A stretch of DNA of 64,000 bases from Halorhodospira halochloris (GCF_002356555.2 NZ_AP017372.2:2334501-2398500), one strand, 5' to 3'. Counted from the stretch's first letter, positions 18,767 through 27,695 are shown. The notes: a model not told the origin generated them from the letters alone. Numbers and translations are program-made.

Positions 18767-18798
18767 TTGACATTTGCACTCACCTGCAATTTAATTGC
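18767..18798 (+). promoter_or_regulatory. sigma-70-type promoter with palindromic operator over the -10
   Basis: TTGACA (18767-18772), a 17-base spacer and TTTAAT (18790-18795) form a good vegetative promoter for the porin/znuA genes. The -10 lies inside a perfect 6-1-6 inverted repeat, GCAATT-T-AATTGC (18786-18798). A repressor bound there would occlude RNA polymerase; Zur is an obvious candidate given the genes, but the sequence does not match the enterobacterial Zur consensus. Confidence 0.5.
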
Positions 18799-18943
18799 GA
18801 TAGTCGTTCTCGTAGTCTTCTCAGACCCCACATAATAGGTGTCGGCACCGGGTGGCAAAGCTTAACTGCATAGGTGCATTTTAACTCGACACAGGGGACG
18901 AGGAAGAAACTCCTAAAAGCCCGCAATTAGGGAGCCCTAACCA

Positions 18944-20374
18944 ATGACAGAGAGTTCAGCCCAAACCATAGCTAAATGGTTATTGTTATTACTAACATTT
19001 GCTTTAGCCTCGCCCGCAGCATTAGGCCAGATGCCGCAGGGTAGTGGCCCGGCAATGGATCAACCCCATACTACCCCCGAAGCACAGGCACGCACTCCTG
19101 GAGCGCCCTCCTCGACCGAAATGATTGGCGCCGGAACTCTGATGAACCCGTCGATATCGGTCATCATGGACGGTGTCTACGCTAACGAGTTCTCCGGCCA
19201 TGTCGGCGACCCCGGGGGCTTTGATATGGGGCACAGCCACGATCACGGTCACGGTCATGACCACGGGCTTGAAGATGGCTTTCAGCTGCGGGAGACCGAA
19301 TTCGCCTTTGAGGCCACGGTGGACCCCTACTTTGACGCATTCGCCATGCTGGTGATTGAGGACACCGACCACGTCGATCTTGAAGAGGCCTACTTCACCA
19401 CCCGTTCTCTGCCTTGGGGGCTGCAGATCAAGGGCGGACGTTTTCTCTCCGATGTCGGCTATATTAACGCCTTCCACCCCCACGACTGGGACTTTGTCGA
19501 TCGGCCTTTAGCCAATGAACATATTTTCGGTGACCACGGCCTGCAGGAGATCGGACTACAGCTCAATTGGGTGGCCCCTACTACCAGCTATCTTAAGTTG
19601 GGGCTTGAAAGCCTGCAGGGCGAAGGTGGCAGCTTTGCGCGCCATGAGGGCGATTATGCTGATTCTGCCGGCCCCCGCGTGACAACAGCATTCGCCAAAT
19701 GGGGTCCGGACCTGGGCTTCGATCACGCCGCGCAGTTTGGTGCCTCATTCGGCTATAATCGCGCTTGGCACGACGAAGTGGAGCACTCAACCGATAGCGA
19801 GATATGGGACGGTGATGCCTGGTTTGCCGGACTCGATGCGGTCTACAAATACACCCCGCCGCGCAGCTACCAGGGAGAAGGTCAACTGACCATACAAGGT
19901 GAGTGGTTCTACAGGCATATTGACACAGACTATCTCGTCTTTAGCCACTCTGAGGATAATAATAGTGAGGATAATAATAGTGATTATCCCTTTGGCGATG
20001 GTCTCGCAAATGCCGAGATCGATGAGTCGTCATCTTGGAAACAGGACGGCATGTACCTGCAAGCCGTCTACGGTATCGCACCGCGCTGGCGGGCAGGCGT
20101 CAGGGCCGAGGCGCTGGGCTTATTGGAGAACCGAGCTCATGTCGTCCATAGATCAGACCATGCAGATCACGACAATTTATACGATGATCTCGATACCTCC
20201 TACCGCTACTCGGCCTCGGTGACCCACTACCCGACCGAGTTCTCCTACATCCGCGGGCAGGTCAATTACTCCGATTTTGCATCTGATGACCCCAACGGCT
20301 CGAGTGAAGACTCCTGGCAATTCCTTGTGCAATACAACTTGAGCCTCGGCGTCCACGGAGCGCACCCGTTCTAA
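18944..20374 (+). CDS. His-rich outer-membrane porin-like protein linked to zinc uptake
   Basis: A 476-residue precursor with an N-terminal signal peptide (about residues 1-28), a Pro/Thr-rich segment, then a His-rich stretch ('HSHDHGHGHDHG', about 97-108) and a beta-barrel-like body ending in Phe ('GVHGAHPF'). There is no TonB-dependent plug, so it is more like a porin than a receptor. It lies 36 bases upstream of a zinc-type binding-protein gene; the His cluster suggests Zn binding at the surface or periplasmic mouth (inference). A perfect 15-base tandem duplication occurs in it. AGGGAG precedes the ATG. Confidence 0.7.
   Translation: MTESSAQTIAKWLLLLLTFALASPAALGQMPQGSGPAMDQPHTTPEAQARTPGAPSSTEMIGAGTLMNPSISVIMDGVYANEFSGHVGDPGGFDMGHSHDHGHGHDHGLEDGFQLRETEFAFEATVDPYFDAFAMLVIEDTDHVDLEEAYFTTRSLPWGLQIKGGRFLSDVGYINAFHPHDWDFVDRPLANEHIFGDHGLQEIGLQLNWVAPTTSYLKLGLESLQGEGGSFARHEGDYADSAGPRVTTAFAKWGPDLGFDHAAQFGASFGYNRAWHDEVEHSTDSEIWDGDAWFAGLDAVYKYTPPRSYQGEGQLTIQGEWFYRHIDTDYLVFSHSEDNNSEDNNSDYPFGDGLANAEIDESSSWKQDGMYLQAVYGIAPRWRAGVRAEALGLLENRAHVVHRSDHADHDNLYDDLDTSYRYSASVTHYPTEFSYIRGQVNYSDFASDDPNGSSEDSWQFLVQYNLSLGVHGAHPF
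19952..19981 (+). repeat. 15-bp perfect tandem duplication inside the porin gene
   Basis: GAGGATAATAATAGT occurs twice in direct succession (19952-19966, 19967-19981). It keeps the frame and gives SEDNNSEDNNS, probably in an extracellular loop. Such an in-frame short tandem can change copy number by slippage. Confidence 0.85.
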
Positions 20375-20410
20375 GCGCAGCAGCAGATCAACAGCGAACA
20401 GGAGCCAAAC

Positions 20411-21334
20411 ATGTCAAGCAGAACAACCCGCAAAGGCCGACTAATAGCCGCTCTGGTGGCAACAGCAACCGCCCTCCTCGGCCTTACCGCAACCAACGCC
20501 GCGGCGGATACCATCAAGGTTGCTGCCTCCACCACTAATATGGGCATGCTGGTTCGCGAAATCGGCGGTGAGCATGTCGAAACAACCACCATGGCACCAC
20601 CCGATCGCGACGCCCACTACCTCGAAGCACGCCCCTCAATGATGGCCGCAATGCGCGGTGCCGATCTGCTCGTCGCCGTCGGTGCCGAGCTGGAAGAGGG
20701 CTGGGTGCCGGCAGCCCTGCGCGGAGCCAACAATCCCGACATCATGCCCGGGCGCACCGGCTACTTCGAGGCCGCCGCCCAGGTCGAACTGATCGGTCAG
20801 ACCGGCCACGCCGACCGCGGCAGAGGTGATGTCCACCCCGCCGGCAACCCCCACGTCTATCTTGATCCGGTCCGCATGGCTGAAGTCGGCCACGCCCTCG
20901 CGCATCGCCTAAGCGAGTTGCGGTCGGCCCACAGCGACACCTTCCATAGCAACGCAGAGGCCTTTGAAAAAAGGGTCAAGGAGCGCATGCCCGAGTGGGA
21001 GGAGAAGGCCGCCCAATCCTCCGGGGTCGTGCTCTTTCACGAAAACATCGACTACCTCATGGATCGGTTAGACATCCAAATCCACGGCTTTATTGAACCG
21101 CTACCCGGCATCCCCCCCACTGCTCGCCACCTCCGCCAGCTGGTAAGAGACCTTGAGGGCAAAGAGGGGGTTACCATCTTCGCCGACTTCGAACCCAGCC
21201 GGGGCGCCGAATTCATCAAGGATCAGCTAGGCTGGGAGTACTACTCGCTGCCCACCCACGTCCCGGTCGGCGGTGATGCCGAGGATTACTTCGAGGTCAT
21301 CGATGCCTTGGTAGAGGCAGCAGCCTCTTCTTAA
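20411..21334 (+). CDS. znuA: zinc/manganese ABC transporter substrate-binding protein (ZnuA-like)
   Basis: A 307-residue cluster A-I binding protein with signal peptide (about residues 1-33, ending 'TATNAAAD'). Candidate metal ligands are visible: His in 'RDAHYLE', His in 'GNPHVYLDP', His in 'LFHENIDY' and the acidic residue in 'FADFEPS'. It lacks the internal His-rich loop of many ZnuA proteins; the preceding porin carries one instead. Zinc is the most likely metal, manganese cannot be excluded. It is separated from znuC by 254 bases with a terminator-like hairpin. Confidence 0.85.
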   Translation: MSSRTTRKGRLIAALVATATALLGLTATNAAADTIKVAASTTNMGMLVREIGGEHVETTTMAPPDRDAHYLEARPSMMAAMRGADLLVAVGAELEEGWVPAALRGANNPDIMPGRTGYFEAAAQVELIGQTGHADRGRGDVHPAGNPHVYLDPVRMAEVGHALAHRLSELRSAHSDTFHSNAEAFEKRVKERMPEWEEKAAQSSGVVLFHENIDYLMDRLDIQIHGFIEPLPGIPPTARHLRQLVRDLEGKEGVTIFADFEPSRGAEFIKDQLGWEYYSLPTHVPVGGDAEDYFEVIDALVEAAASS

Positions 21335-21363
21335 TCTCAGCCTTCAGGCAGGGGAAAGGAGCT

Positions 21364-21396
21364 ATATAGGGGCCAGCAACAAACTGGCCCCTATAT
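21364..21396 (+). terminator. perfect hairpin downstream of znuA
   Basis: ATATAGGGGCCAG (21364-21376) is perfectly complementary to CTGGCCCCTATAT (21384-21396) with a 7-base loop, followed by TTT only. It is a strong intrinsic-terminator-like hairpin that would end porin-znuA transcripts before znuC. Confidence 0.75.
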
Positions 21397-21457
21397 TTAC
21401 CGCCCCGAGCCTAAATTACGCCCGGGTCACCTCCTCTTGATCTTGATTTACTTGACT

Positions 21458-21476
21458 GCAAACGAGAATGGTTGTC
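21458..21476 (+). promoter_or_regulatory. possible Fur/Zur-family box upstream of znuC
   Basis: By hand alignment the 19-mer starting GCAAACGAGAATGG matches the Fur consensus at 12 of 19 positions. It lies 113 bases before the GTG of znuC, in the gap that separates znuA from znuCB. This is weak evidence; a Zur or Fur site is equally possible. Confidence 0.3.
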
Positions 21477-21588
21477 ACTCCATTCAAGGTTTGATAACGT
21501 TAGCCGCCAAGACATTGGCGTGGCTCGCCAGATCCCTGGCAACGCCCGAGATGCTGTCAGTTCAGCAAATACCAGAAGGTGCATAGCC

Positions 21589-22218
21589 GTGACCTCTTCC
21601 AATCCCTTCAACAAGCAACCTCTACTGAAGATAAAAGAATTACGGGCTGGATATAGCCAGCCAGTGGTTGGCCCTCTGACCGCCAACATAAACCCGGGTG
21701 AAGTAGTAGGATTCACTGGTCCGAACGGTTCCGGCAAAAGCACAATCATGCGGGTGCTGACCGGACAGGCAAGGGCCTTTAGCGGCCAGATTGCCCCAGC
21801 TCCGGGAATCAACATCGCCTGCCAAGCACAGAGCCCTTATCAGGGCGGTGAGCTGCCCCTGCGCGGCAAAGAGCTGCTGGCGCTTATGGGAGCCGAACCG
21901 GAAGTGCTGCCCCAGCCCCTGCACCATCTGCTCAACAGGCGCGTCGATAGGCTCAGCGGTGGCCAACGGCAAAGCTTGATCGTTTGGTCTGTTATCGGCC
22001 ATAGCGGTGAACTGATCCTGCTTGATGAACCTACCAACAACTTAGACTCCCAGGGCCGCGAGCTGCTCATAGAGGGATTGAACAACTTGTCAGAACACCG
22101 CGGAGCCTTGGTCATCAGCCATGATCATGAATTTGTCCGGCAGGTCTGCTGCTGTTCTATACCAATATCCCCCTCAGGCATACCTAGCTCAGCTCAGGAA
22201 ACAAGGCAAGCTGCTTAA
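21589..22218 (+). CDS. znuC: zinc/manganese ABC transporter ATPase (ZnuC-like), 3' end possibly frameshifted
   Basis: An ABC ATPase with Walker A 'GPNGSGKST', signature 'LSGGQRQ', Walker B 'LILLDEPTNNLD' and the switch His in 'VISHDHEF'. The frame opens at 21472, but GTG 21589, preceded by AGAAGGTG, gives a normal N-terminus. The C-terminus is odd: after 'EFVRQV' the frame reads CCCSIPISPSG-type sequence, whereas the next frame (22142-22246) reads a natural-looking helical tail containing 'YQYPPQAYLAQLRKQGK'. A +1 shift near 22141-22155 would restore it and make the gene overlap znuB. Confidence 0.75.
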   Translation: MTSSNPFNKQPLLKIKELRAGYSQPVVGPLTANINPGEVVGFTGPNGSGKSTIMRVLTGQARAFSGQIAPAPGINIACQAQSPYQGGELPLRGKELLALMGAEPEVLPQPLHHLLNRRVDRLSGGQRQSLIVWSVIGHSGELILLDEPTNNLDSQGRELLIEGLNNLSEHRGALVISHDHEFVRQVCCCSIPISPSGIPSSAQETRQAA

Positions 22219-23021
22219 TGGATCTGCTCTTCGACCCCCTATTTAGACTGCCCTTCTTTGCCGGCCTGACAGCCTCGGTAGTTGTCGCCATTATCGGTCT
22301 CTATCTAAGGCTGCGTGCCGAATGGCTCGCCGCTTTAGGGTTCGCCCATCTCGCCGGGGCAGGCGGGGTGGCTGGGGTACTACTCGGCGCGCCAGCGCTG
22401 GCAGCAGCGCTAGCTGCCAGCGCTTTAGCGGTGTTAATCAAGGGTCTATTAAGACGCAGCGGCAATGACGTGTACGCCTGGCTAATACTATTTGGCTGGG
22501 CGGCGATGTTAATCGGCGCCAGTCTCACCCACCATGCCAAGATACTAGGTGACGCCCTCGTCGATGGCCAACTCTATTTCGCCTCTACCGCTGAACTCTG
22601 GTCAACCCTGAGCATAGCGGCCGCGGCTACCATAATCCTGCCACTCATATCGCGCCGGCTGCTGCGCAACGAACTCTTCCCCGGCCACGACCAAGCCAAC
22701 GCCAAGTCGCTGTGGCCGGTTACCGTCGGCTTCGACCTGCTCGCCGCTGCCGCGATCGCCGTCACCGCCCTGGTCATGGGAGTAATGGCCGCGTTTGCGA
22801 TGGTGTTTATCCCCCCCTGGATTGCCTTTGCCTTGTCCGGCGGGTGGAGGCTTGCGGTTCTTTGGTCTGCCCTACTCGCTGCAGCTCTCTACACCGCGGC
22901 CTATGTTACCGCAATGCTCGCTGACATGCCGTTCGCGCCAGTTCTCGTAGCCTTGGCTGTAGCGATTGCGCCACTGCGTTTCCTGGCCTCTTTGAAGCCT
23001 ACAAACAGGGAGGCGGCTTGA
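22218..23021 (+). CDS. znuB: zinc/manganese ABC transporter permease (ZnuB-like)
   Basis: A 267-residue ABC-3 family permease with about eight hydrophobic segments, from 'PFFAGLTASVVVAIIGLYLRLRAEWLA' to 'VLVALAVAIAPLRF'. It starts one base inside the znuC stop (TAATG), so the two are coupled. Together with ZnuA and ZnuC it completes an inner-membrane metal importer. The family assignment is firm; the metal is inferred from the neighbouring proteins. Confidence 0.85.
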   Translation: MDLLFDPLFRLPFFAGLTASVVVAIIGLYLRLRAEWLAALGFAHLAGAGGVAGVLLGAPALAAALAASALAVLIKGLLRRSGNDVYAWLILFGWAAMLIGASLTHHAKILGDALVDGQLYFASTAELWSTLSIAAAATIILPLISRRLLRNELFPGHDQANAKSLWPVTVGFDLLAAAAIAVTALVMGVMAAFAMVFIPPWIAFALSGGWRLAVLWSALLAAALYTAAYVTAMLADMPFAPVLVALAVAIAPLRFLASLKPTNREAA

Positions 23022-23035
23022 TTCTAAGCCGCCTC
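23010..23035 (+). terminator. hairpin over the znuB stop codon
   Basis: GAGGCGGCTT (23010-23019) pairs perfectly with AAGCCGCCTC (23026-23035) around a 6-base loop. The znuB stop TGA (23019-23021) lies within it. A second small hairpin (CTCC-TAAA-GGGGAG) follows. The pair probably ends the znu transcript and may also stop fliK transcription from the other side. Confidence 0.65.
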
Positions 23036-23115
23036 ACCTGCTCCTAAAGGGGAGTTGGAGCAATACACTTCCTAACGCTCGCTACTCACGACAACTCACG
23101 CTTATAACAAAGGGC

Positions 23116-24597
23116 TCAGGCAAAGTGATCGACCAGCCCTAAGCCTCTAGCAGAGCCCTCCTGTGCCGGGGTTTCGCCATCATCCCCCTCACCAACAGAA
23201 TCGACACCAACCTCCGAGGCATCGGCCAAGAGCTCAGCTTCATCCTGCTGACCCTCTTCTCCACCAGAGGAGATGTTTACCTCCACTTCCTCATTGCCTT
23301 GTTCGGCTAGCATCTGCCTAAGACGCTGCATATCTTCCTGGAGCGCTTCGCGGGTTGCAGCATTATGGGCAATTATATTGACTGTGGTGCGCTCCTCACC
23401 GACCGTTACCTTGACGTCCAAGGGCCCCATACCAGGTGGATTGAGCTGCAACCGCGCCTCTTTTACCCCTTCCTTGACCATCCAGTCTATGCGCTCGCCG
23501 ACCGCTGGGGTAAAGCCATTCTGTCCCACCTGCTGCGGGACATTAAGCTGAACTCCACCGCTCGAGCGCGCACTTGCCTCCAGGCCTTGAGCTGCGGCAA
23601 ACATGCTGCCGAAATCAGCGCGCCCCATGCTTGCCTCTTCACCACGCCGCGAGCCCCCTTCCGCGGCCTGTAGCAACGCCTCCATACTCGCCTGACGCTC
23701 ACCGCCGGATGACGAACCTCCGCTGTTGGCATTCTGCCCGGCAGGATCATCTCCGCTAGCTGCTGCCGAAGCACTCAGCGCCCCGCCTGCCCTTAACTCG
23801 CGGACAATCTGCTCCCCCTGGGAGTTTTGAGCGATGCTGCGCTCCCCGAAGCGCTCTGCGCCCTCACCACCGAAACCAATGCCGCCCATCGAACTGAATC
23901 CGGTTCCACCCGAGCTCATTGGATCGGCTTGCCAGCGCCCAGATATCTCTTTGAGCCTATCGGCATCGCTGACTATCTCGACTTCCAGGTGCTCTAGCTT
24001 GCCTGCTTCTTTCAGCTCGGCAACCCTCTCTTCTAGCGCTGCCCACAGGTCCTCGCCATCAAGCCCCTGTTCTTTGAGCTCTGCCAGCTCCTGTAGGAGC
24101 TCCTCACGCTCAGCCTTCAGTGCCTGCAGCTGCTCGGCATGATCTCCCTTACCGCTGAGGACCAAGCCCCGACCTAGGCCCTCGGCGCCTTCTTTTAGTA
24201 GTAGGGTATCGGCAGAGAAGGTTTTGCCTTCGCCATCACCCTCAGCCGACTTAGTTTCAGTGAATATTTCCCAGCCATGCTGCTGCAGCAGCTTGAGCTT
24301 ACCTATCTGGTCAGTGTCAAAAGAATCGCTGCCGCCCAGCTGACTAACCAGCTGACTAAACAGATCTTTCAGTTCTCCCTGAACCTTGTTGCCGTCATGC
24401 GGCAACCCTTTGCCGGTTTTGGCATGATCTATCAGTGCCGCAAACTGCTCTTTAGACACCCCCATATCCTTTAAAGCAGAGCCATCAAACAACGCATCCG
24501 CGAACAGCTTCCCCTCTGCGTCCCCCTGTTTGGCAGGCTTGGCGCCTTTTTTGCCGAGCATATCCAGATCCAGAGCAGCAAGTTCCATTGGCATCAT
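23116..24597 (-). CDS. fliK: flagellar hook-length control protein FliK
   Basis: FliK measures hook length and triggers the FlhB export switch. The 493-residue protein is low-complexity and coiled through most of its length (Glu/Leu-rich helix around residues 155-215, Gly/Ser-rich around 230-330). It ends in the conserved Flg_hook domain ('ARLQLNPPGMGPLDVKVTVGEERTTVNIIAHNAATREALQEDMQRLRQMLAEQG') plus an acidic tail. AGGAGA precedes the ATGATG start. It has its own sigma-54 promoter and is separated from fliJ by a repeat element. Confidence 0.92.
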   Translation of the reverse strand: MMPMELAALDLDMLGKKGAKPAKQGDAEGKLFADALFDGSALKDMGVSKEQFAALIDHAKTGKGLPHDGNKVQGELKDLFSQLVSQLGGSDSFDTDQIGKLKLLQQHGWEIFTETKSAEGDGEGKTFSADTLLLKEGAEGLGRGLVLSGKGDHAEQLQALKAEREELLQELAELKEQGLDGEDLWAALEERVAELKEAGKLEHLEVEIVSDADRLKEISGRWQADPMSSGGTGFSSMGGIGFGGEGAERFGERSIAQNSQGEQIVRELRAGGALSASAAASGDDPAGQNANSGGSSSGGERQASMEALLQAAEGGSRRGEEASMGRADFGSMFAAAQGLEASARSSGGVQLNVPQQVGQNGFTPAVGERIDWMVKEGVKEARLQLNPPGMGPLDVKVTVGEERTTVNIIAHNAATREALQEDMQRLRQMLAEQGNEEVEVNISSGGEEGQQDEAELLADASEVGVDSVGEGDDGETPAQEGSARGLGLVDHFA

Positions 24598-24641
24598 TAA
24601 CGGGGGTCTCCTTGTGTCCTTGTTAATCCGTAATTCATTAA

Positions 24642-24657
24642 TGCAATATTCGCGCCA
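24642..24657 (-). promoter_or_regulatory. sigma-54 promoter of fliK
   Basis: On the minus strand TGGCGCG-AATA-TTGCA fits TGGCACG-N4-TTGCW with the required GG-N10-GC spacing. It is about 45 bases upstream of the fliK ATG. RpoN-dependent control of hook-stage genes is standard in polar-flagellum hierarchies. Confidence 0.75.
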
Positions 24658-24660
24658 TCA

Positions 24661-24734
24661 AATCTCCAGGGATGGATTCACGGCGTCCTCCACACCGGGG
24701 TAGTTGAGTGGCTCCGGGGGAGTTTTTGGAGATT
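24661..24734 (-). repeat. intergenic hairpin element between fliJ and fliK, sharing 29 bp with 61457-61485
   Basis: The element is bounded by AATCTCCA (24661-24668) and its complement TGGAGATT (24727-24734). It contains, on the minus strand (24694 down to 24666), a 29-base sequence identical to 61457-61485. It sits just upstream of the fliK sigma-54 promoter and may end fliJ transcription. I do not recognise a named family; it behaves like a REP/MITE-type intergenic repeat. Confidence 0.75.
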
Positions 24735-24778
24735 CCTCCCGAGATAATCGATGCTAATCAACCCCTCTGTCAGGCAAA

Positions 24779-25240
24779 TTACTCGCTGTCGGAAGCTATA
24801 CCACGCTGAGCAGCCTGAAACAGCAACCGCGCCGTTTCATCCAGCTCTCTCTGTTCGCGGCGCTCCTGTTCCTGACGCTCCTGCTGCGCGCGGCGCTCAA
24901 CGACGCTCTCAATGCGCCGATGCTCCGCCCACCGCCCCAACCACTGCTTATGAAGCTGCTCTACTCGCTGCTGCTGATCGCTAATACCTTGTCTTTGCTG
25001 ATCCACTGCTTCATCGAGCCGACAGAGAAAGGCGTGGAAATCACGCAGCCGCGATGCTTCAATGGTCCCCTCGCAGACCAGTCGGCGCCGATAATCCTGG
25101 CGCATATGGAGGATATTCTCGAGTTGCCCCTGGCTCTCCTGCAGTTCACTGCGCGCCTTGGCAAGCTCCACCGCTGCCCGCTCTTGACGCTGCTGGGTCA
25201 ACCTCTCAACCGGGCGTAGCTTCTTTGAGCCGCCGCTCAT
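24779..25240 (-). CDS. fliJ: flagellar export chaperone FliJ
   Basis: A 153-residue protein that is almost wholly antiparallel coiled coil (heptad-like 'LEEQ...RQ..L' patterns, very rich in Gln, Arg and Glu). FliJ sits in the centre of the FliI hexamer and escorts chaperones to FlhA. It lies about 40 bases after fliI, the usual place, and is of usual length (about 147). Confidence 0.9.
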   Translation of the reverse strand: MSGGSKKLRPVERLTQQRQERAAVELAKARSELQESQGQLENILHMRQDYRRRLVCEGTIEASRLRDFHAFLCRLDEAVDQQRQGISDQQQRVEQLHKQWLGRWAEHRRIESVVERRAQQERQEQERREQRELDETARLLFQAAQRGIASDSE

Positions 25241-25281
25241 CGCGACCTCCTGGATTTTATCTATTACGATCTGTCAGTTAC

Positions 25282-26628
25282 TCAGGCTGCCTCACGCAGT
25301 AAACGCTGCAATGAGGCCAATGACTCAGAAAAATCGACTGCCTCGCTCACGTCTTGCTGCATAAATGCCCGCATGTGGGTTTGGTAGGCTATTGCCTGAT
25401 CAACTAAAGGATCGCTGCCGCGCTGGTACGCCCCGACACTTATCAGATCCTCGTTCTGGCGGTAGGCCGAATAGAGTTCGCGGAAGCGCTGCGACAATTT
25501 CTGATGCTGAGCTGTTGTCAGCGACATCATCGCCCGGCTGATGGACCCCTCCACATCTATGGCCGGGTAGATCCCGGAGTCTGCGAGGGACCGGGACAGA
25601 ACAAGGTGGCCATCTAGTATAGCCCGGGCCGAATCGGCAATCGGTTCCTGCTGATCATCCCCTTCAACCAGGACTGTGTAGAACGCCGTTATTGACCCAC
25701 TGCCCTCAGGGCCATTGCCGGCGCGCTCTACCAACCTGGGGAGTAAACCAAATACCGACGGTGGATAGCCTTTGGTTGTCGGCGGCTCACCTATGGCTAG
25801 ACCAATCTCACGCTGGGCCTGGGCATAGCGCGTCAATGAGTCCATTAGCAGCAGGACGTTATAGCCTTGGTCGCGAAAGTACTCAGCAATACTGGTAGCA
25901 CGCATAGCGCCGTGCAGGCGAAAAAGCGGCGAAGTATCCGCAGGCGCCGCCACCACAACCGCCCGCGCGAGGCCATGGCGCCCCAAGATATCGCTGATAA
26001 ACTCGCGCACCTCACGTCCCCGCTCGCCGATTAGCCCGACTACCACAATGTCAGCTGTCGTATAGCGCGTCATCATACCGAGCAGGACGCTCTTACCCAC
26101 ACCGGAGCCGGCAAACAGGCCCATCCGCTGGCCGCGCCCCACCGTGAAGAGCGCATTGATTGAGCGCACGCCGACATCAAGCGGCGATTCTATAGGTGCC
26201 CTTTCCAGCGGATTGATCGGATCAGAGACAAGAGGAGTCCTTTCTCGTACTTTGAGCGGGCCACGCCCATCAATTGGCGCCCCCTCGCCGTCGACCACAC
26301 GTCCGAGCAACCCCTCTCCGACCTTGACCTGTGCTGCCGTGCCCCGCGGTATTACGCGAGCACTAGGCATGACGCCATGCAACTCACCTGTCGGCATAAG
26401 ATAGAGGCTATCGCCGGAGAACCCGACTACTTCCGCCTCGACGCCAGAGTTACCGTCCTCTATGGTACAGCGCGAGCCCAGTGGGGCTCGACACCCTTCA
26501 GCCTCCAGTGTTAGCCCCACAATCCGCCGTAACACCCCTTCAACCGGGGGACGGACCGGCTCCAGCTCGCCCACCCGCTGACGCAAACGCTCTGTCCAAG
26601 CCCTGGCATCAGCCTGCGCTTCACTCAT
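25282..26628 (-). CDS. fliI: flagellum-specific ATPase FliI
   Basis: A 448-residue F1-type ATPase that unfolds and delivers export substrates. Walker A is '[16 protein letters not shown]', Walker B region '[38 protein letters not shown]'. It lies between fliH and fliJ and overlaps fliH by 4 bases. Length is typical. Confidence 0.98.
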   Translation of the reverse strand: MSEAQADARAWTERLRQRVGELEPVRPPVEGVLRRIVGLTLEAEGCRAPLGSRCTIEDGNSGVEAEVVGFSGDSLYLMPTGELHGVMPSARVIPRGTAAQVKVGEGLLGRVVDGEGAPIDGRGPLKVRERTPLVSDPINPLERAPIESPLDVGVRSINALFTVGRGQRMGLFAGSGVGKSVLLGMMTRYTTADIVVVGLIGERGREVREFISDILGRHGLARAVVVAAPADTSPLFRLHGAMRATSIAEYFRDQGYNVLLLMDSLTRYAQAQREIGLAIGEPPTTKGYPPSVFGLLPRLVERAGNGPEGSGSITAFYTVLVEGDDQQEPIADSARAILDGHLVLSRSLADSGIYPAIDVEGSISRAMMSLTTAQHQKLSQRFRELYSAYRQNEDLISVGAYQRGSDPLVDQAIAYQTHMRAFMQQDVSEAVDFSESLASLQRLLREAA

Positions 26629-27695
26629 GTCTCGCCATCCTCGCGCTTGCGCCTGGTCCCCCGTCGCCGGCGAGAAGATCTATCGCGCTTCGTTTTTTGT
26701 TCTGCCTGACCAGCAGCATGAGACTGCTCACTGCCACCGCTAGATTGATTTGCAGGAGCATCAGCGCTTGATGTTGCGCTCGACTGATCGGCGGTACTTG
26801 CTTCCGCGCTATTGTCCGTCTGGGCAGGGGCGGCTTCTTCCTGCTGCTGCTCAGCTTCACCGCGATAAGTGCGCACAACCTCCTCAGTCTCCTGCGTAGC
26901 ATGGGCATCGCCGAACAATTGCTCAGCTACAGCCTCAATCCGCCGCTCCACACTTGCATCAACGCGGGATGTCTCGGTGCGAACTACACAACCTCCATGG
27001 CTAACCTGTTGGTCAGCGACCATAGTCCAGCCCCGCTGCTGAGCATCTGCGCCGAGTTGTTCCTCAATAAATCCGATTTCCTCGGGGTTGACATGGACAC
27101 TAATCCAGCGGTGATTGGCCGGCAACTCTTTGAGGGCACGGTTAACCGCTGATTCAGCATGGGATGGGTCCCGGCGCAGCTCGCTCAGCACCATCCGCTT
27201 GGCAATGCCAAAGACTAGATGGGAGAGTTCGTCTTCTATTTCGCGATCGAGTTTTTCCAAGGGGCGGCCAAGGGTATCTAACAGTGTCCGCAGACGCCTC
27301 ACCAACTGTGCACCAGACTTGCGGCCATCCTCTTCACCGGCCTTGAGGCCTTCTGGATAGCCGGCGTGAAACCCCTCAAGTTTCCCTTCTCTATGCCCTA
27401 CCTTATAGCCCTCTTTACGCGCCTGAGTACGGATCTGTTCGATCTCTTCCTCGCTCGGCAGGGCACGCCGAGCCTCATCCTCCTGTTTAAGCCGCTGGTA
27501 GACGGCTTGGCGCTTCCTCTCACGCTGCCTGCGCCGCTTTTCGAGTTCCTCCTGGCGAGCGCGTTCCTGCTCCTCAAGTTCTAGCTGACGCAGGCGCTCG
27601 CGCTCAGGCTCATCAAAGTCAGGGGTCTCCCAGGTCTCTATGCCATCCAAAGCCTCACCGGGAATCACTCGGAATCTCTTGTTGGTGTTATCCAT
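26625..27695 (-). CDS. fliH: flagellar export regulator FliH with long basic C-terminal tail
   Basis: FliH binds FliI and FliN and regulates the ATPase. The core shows the Glu/Arg-rich N-terminal helix, Gly-spaced segment ('[24 protein letters not shown]') and the C-terminal FliH domain ('[19 protein letters not shown]...[26 protein letters not shown]'). The frame opens at a TTG (27716), but ATG 27695 ([14 protein letters not shown]) is the better start. Beyond the normal end there are about 90 extra residues: a Gln/Ser/Ala-rich stretch, then a strongly basic end ('[13 protein letters not shown]'). Confidence 0.93.
   Translation of the reverse strand: MDNTNKRFRVIPGEALDGIETWETPDFDEPERERLRQLELEEQERARQEELEKRRRQRERKRQAVYQRLKQEDEARRALPSEEEIEQIRTQARKEGYKVGHREGKLEGFHAGYPEGLKAGEEDGRKSGAQLVRRLRTLLDTLGRPLEKLDREIEDELSHLVFGIAKRMVLSELRRDPSHAESAVNRALKELPANHRWISVHVNPEEIGFIEEQLGADAQQRGWTMVADQQVSHGGCVVRTETSRVDASVERRIEAVAEQLFGDAHATQETEEVVRTYRGEAEQQQEEAAPAQTDNSAEASTADQSSATSSADAPANQSSGGSEQSHAAGQAEQKTKRDRSSRRRRGTRRKREDGET

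Noticed and set aside
18799-18943. Leader of the porin gene inspected for a riboswitch
   Set aside because: No conserved aptamer pattern could be seen; only a normal Shine-Dalgarno.
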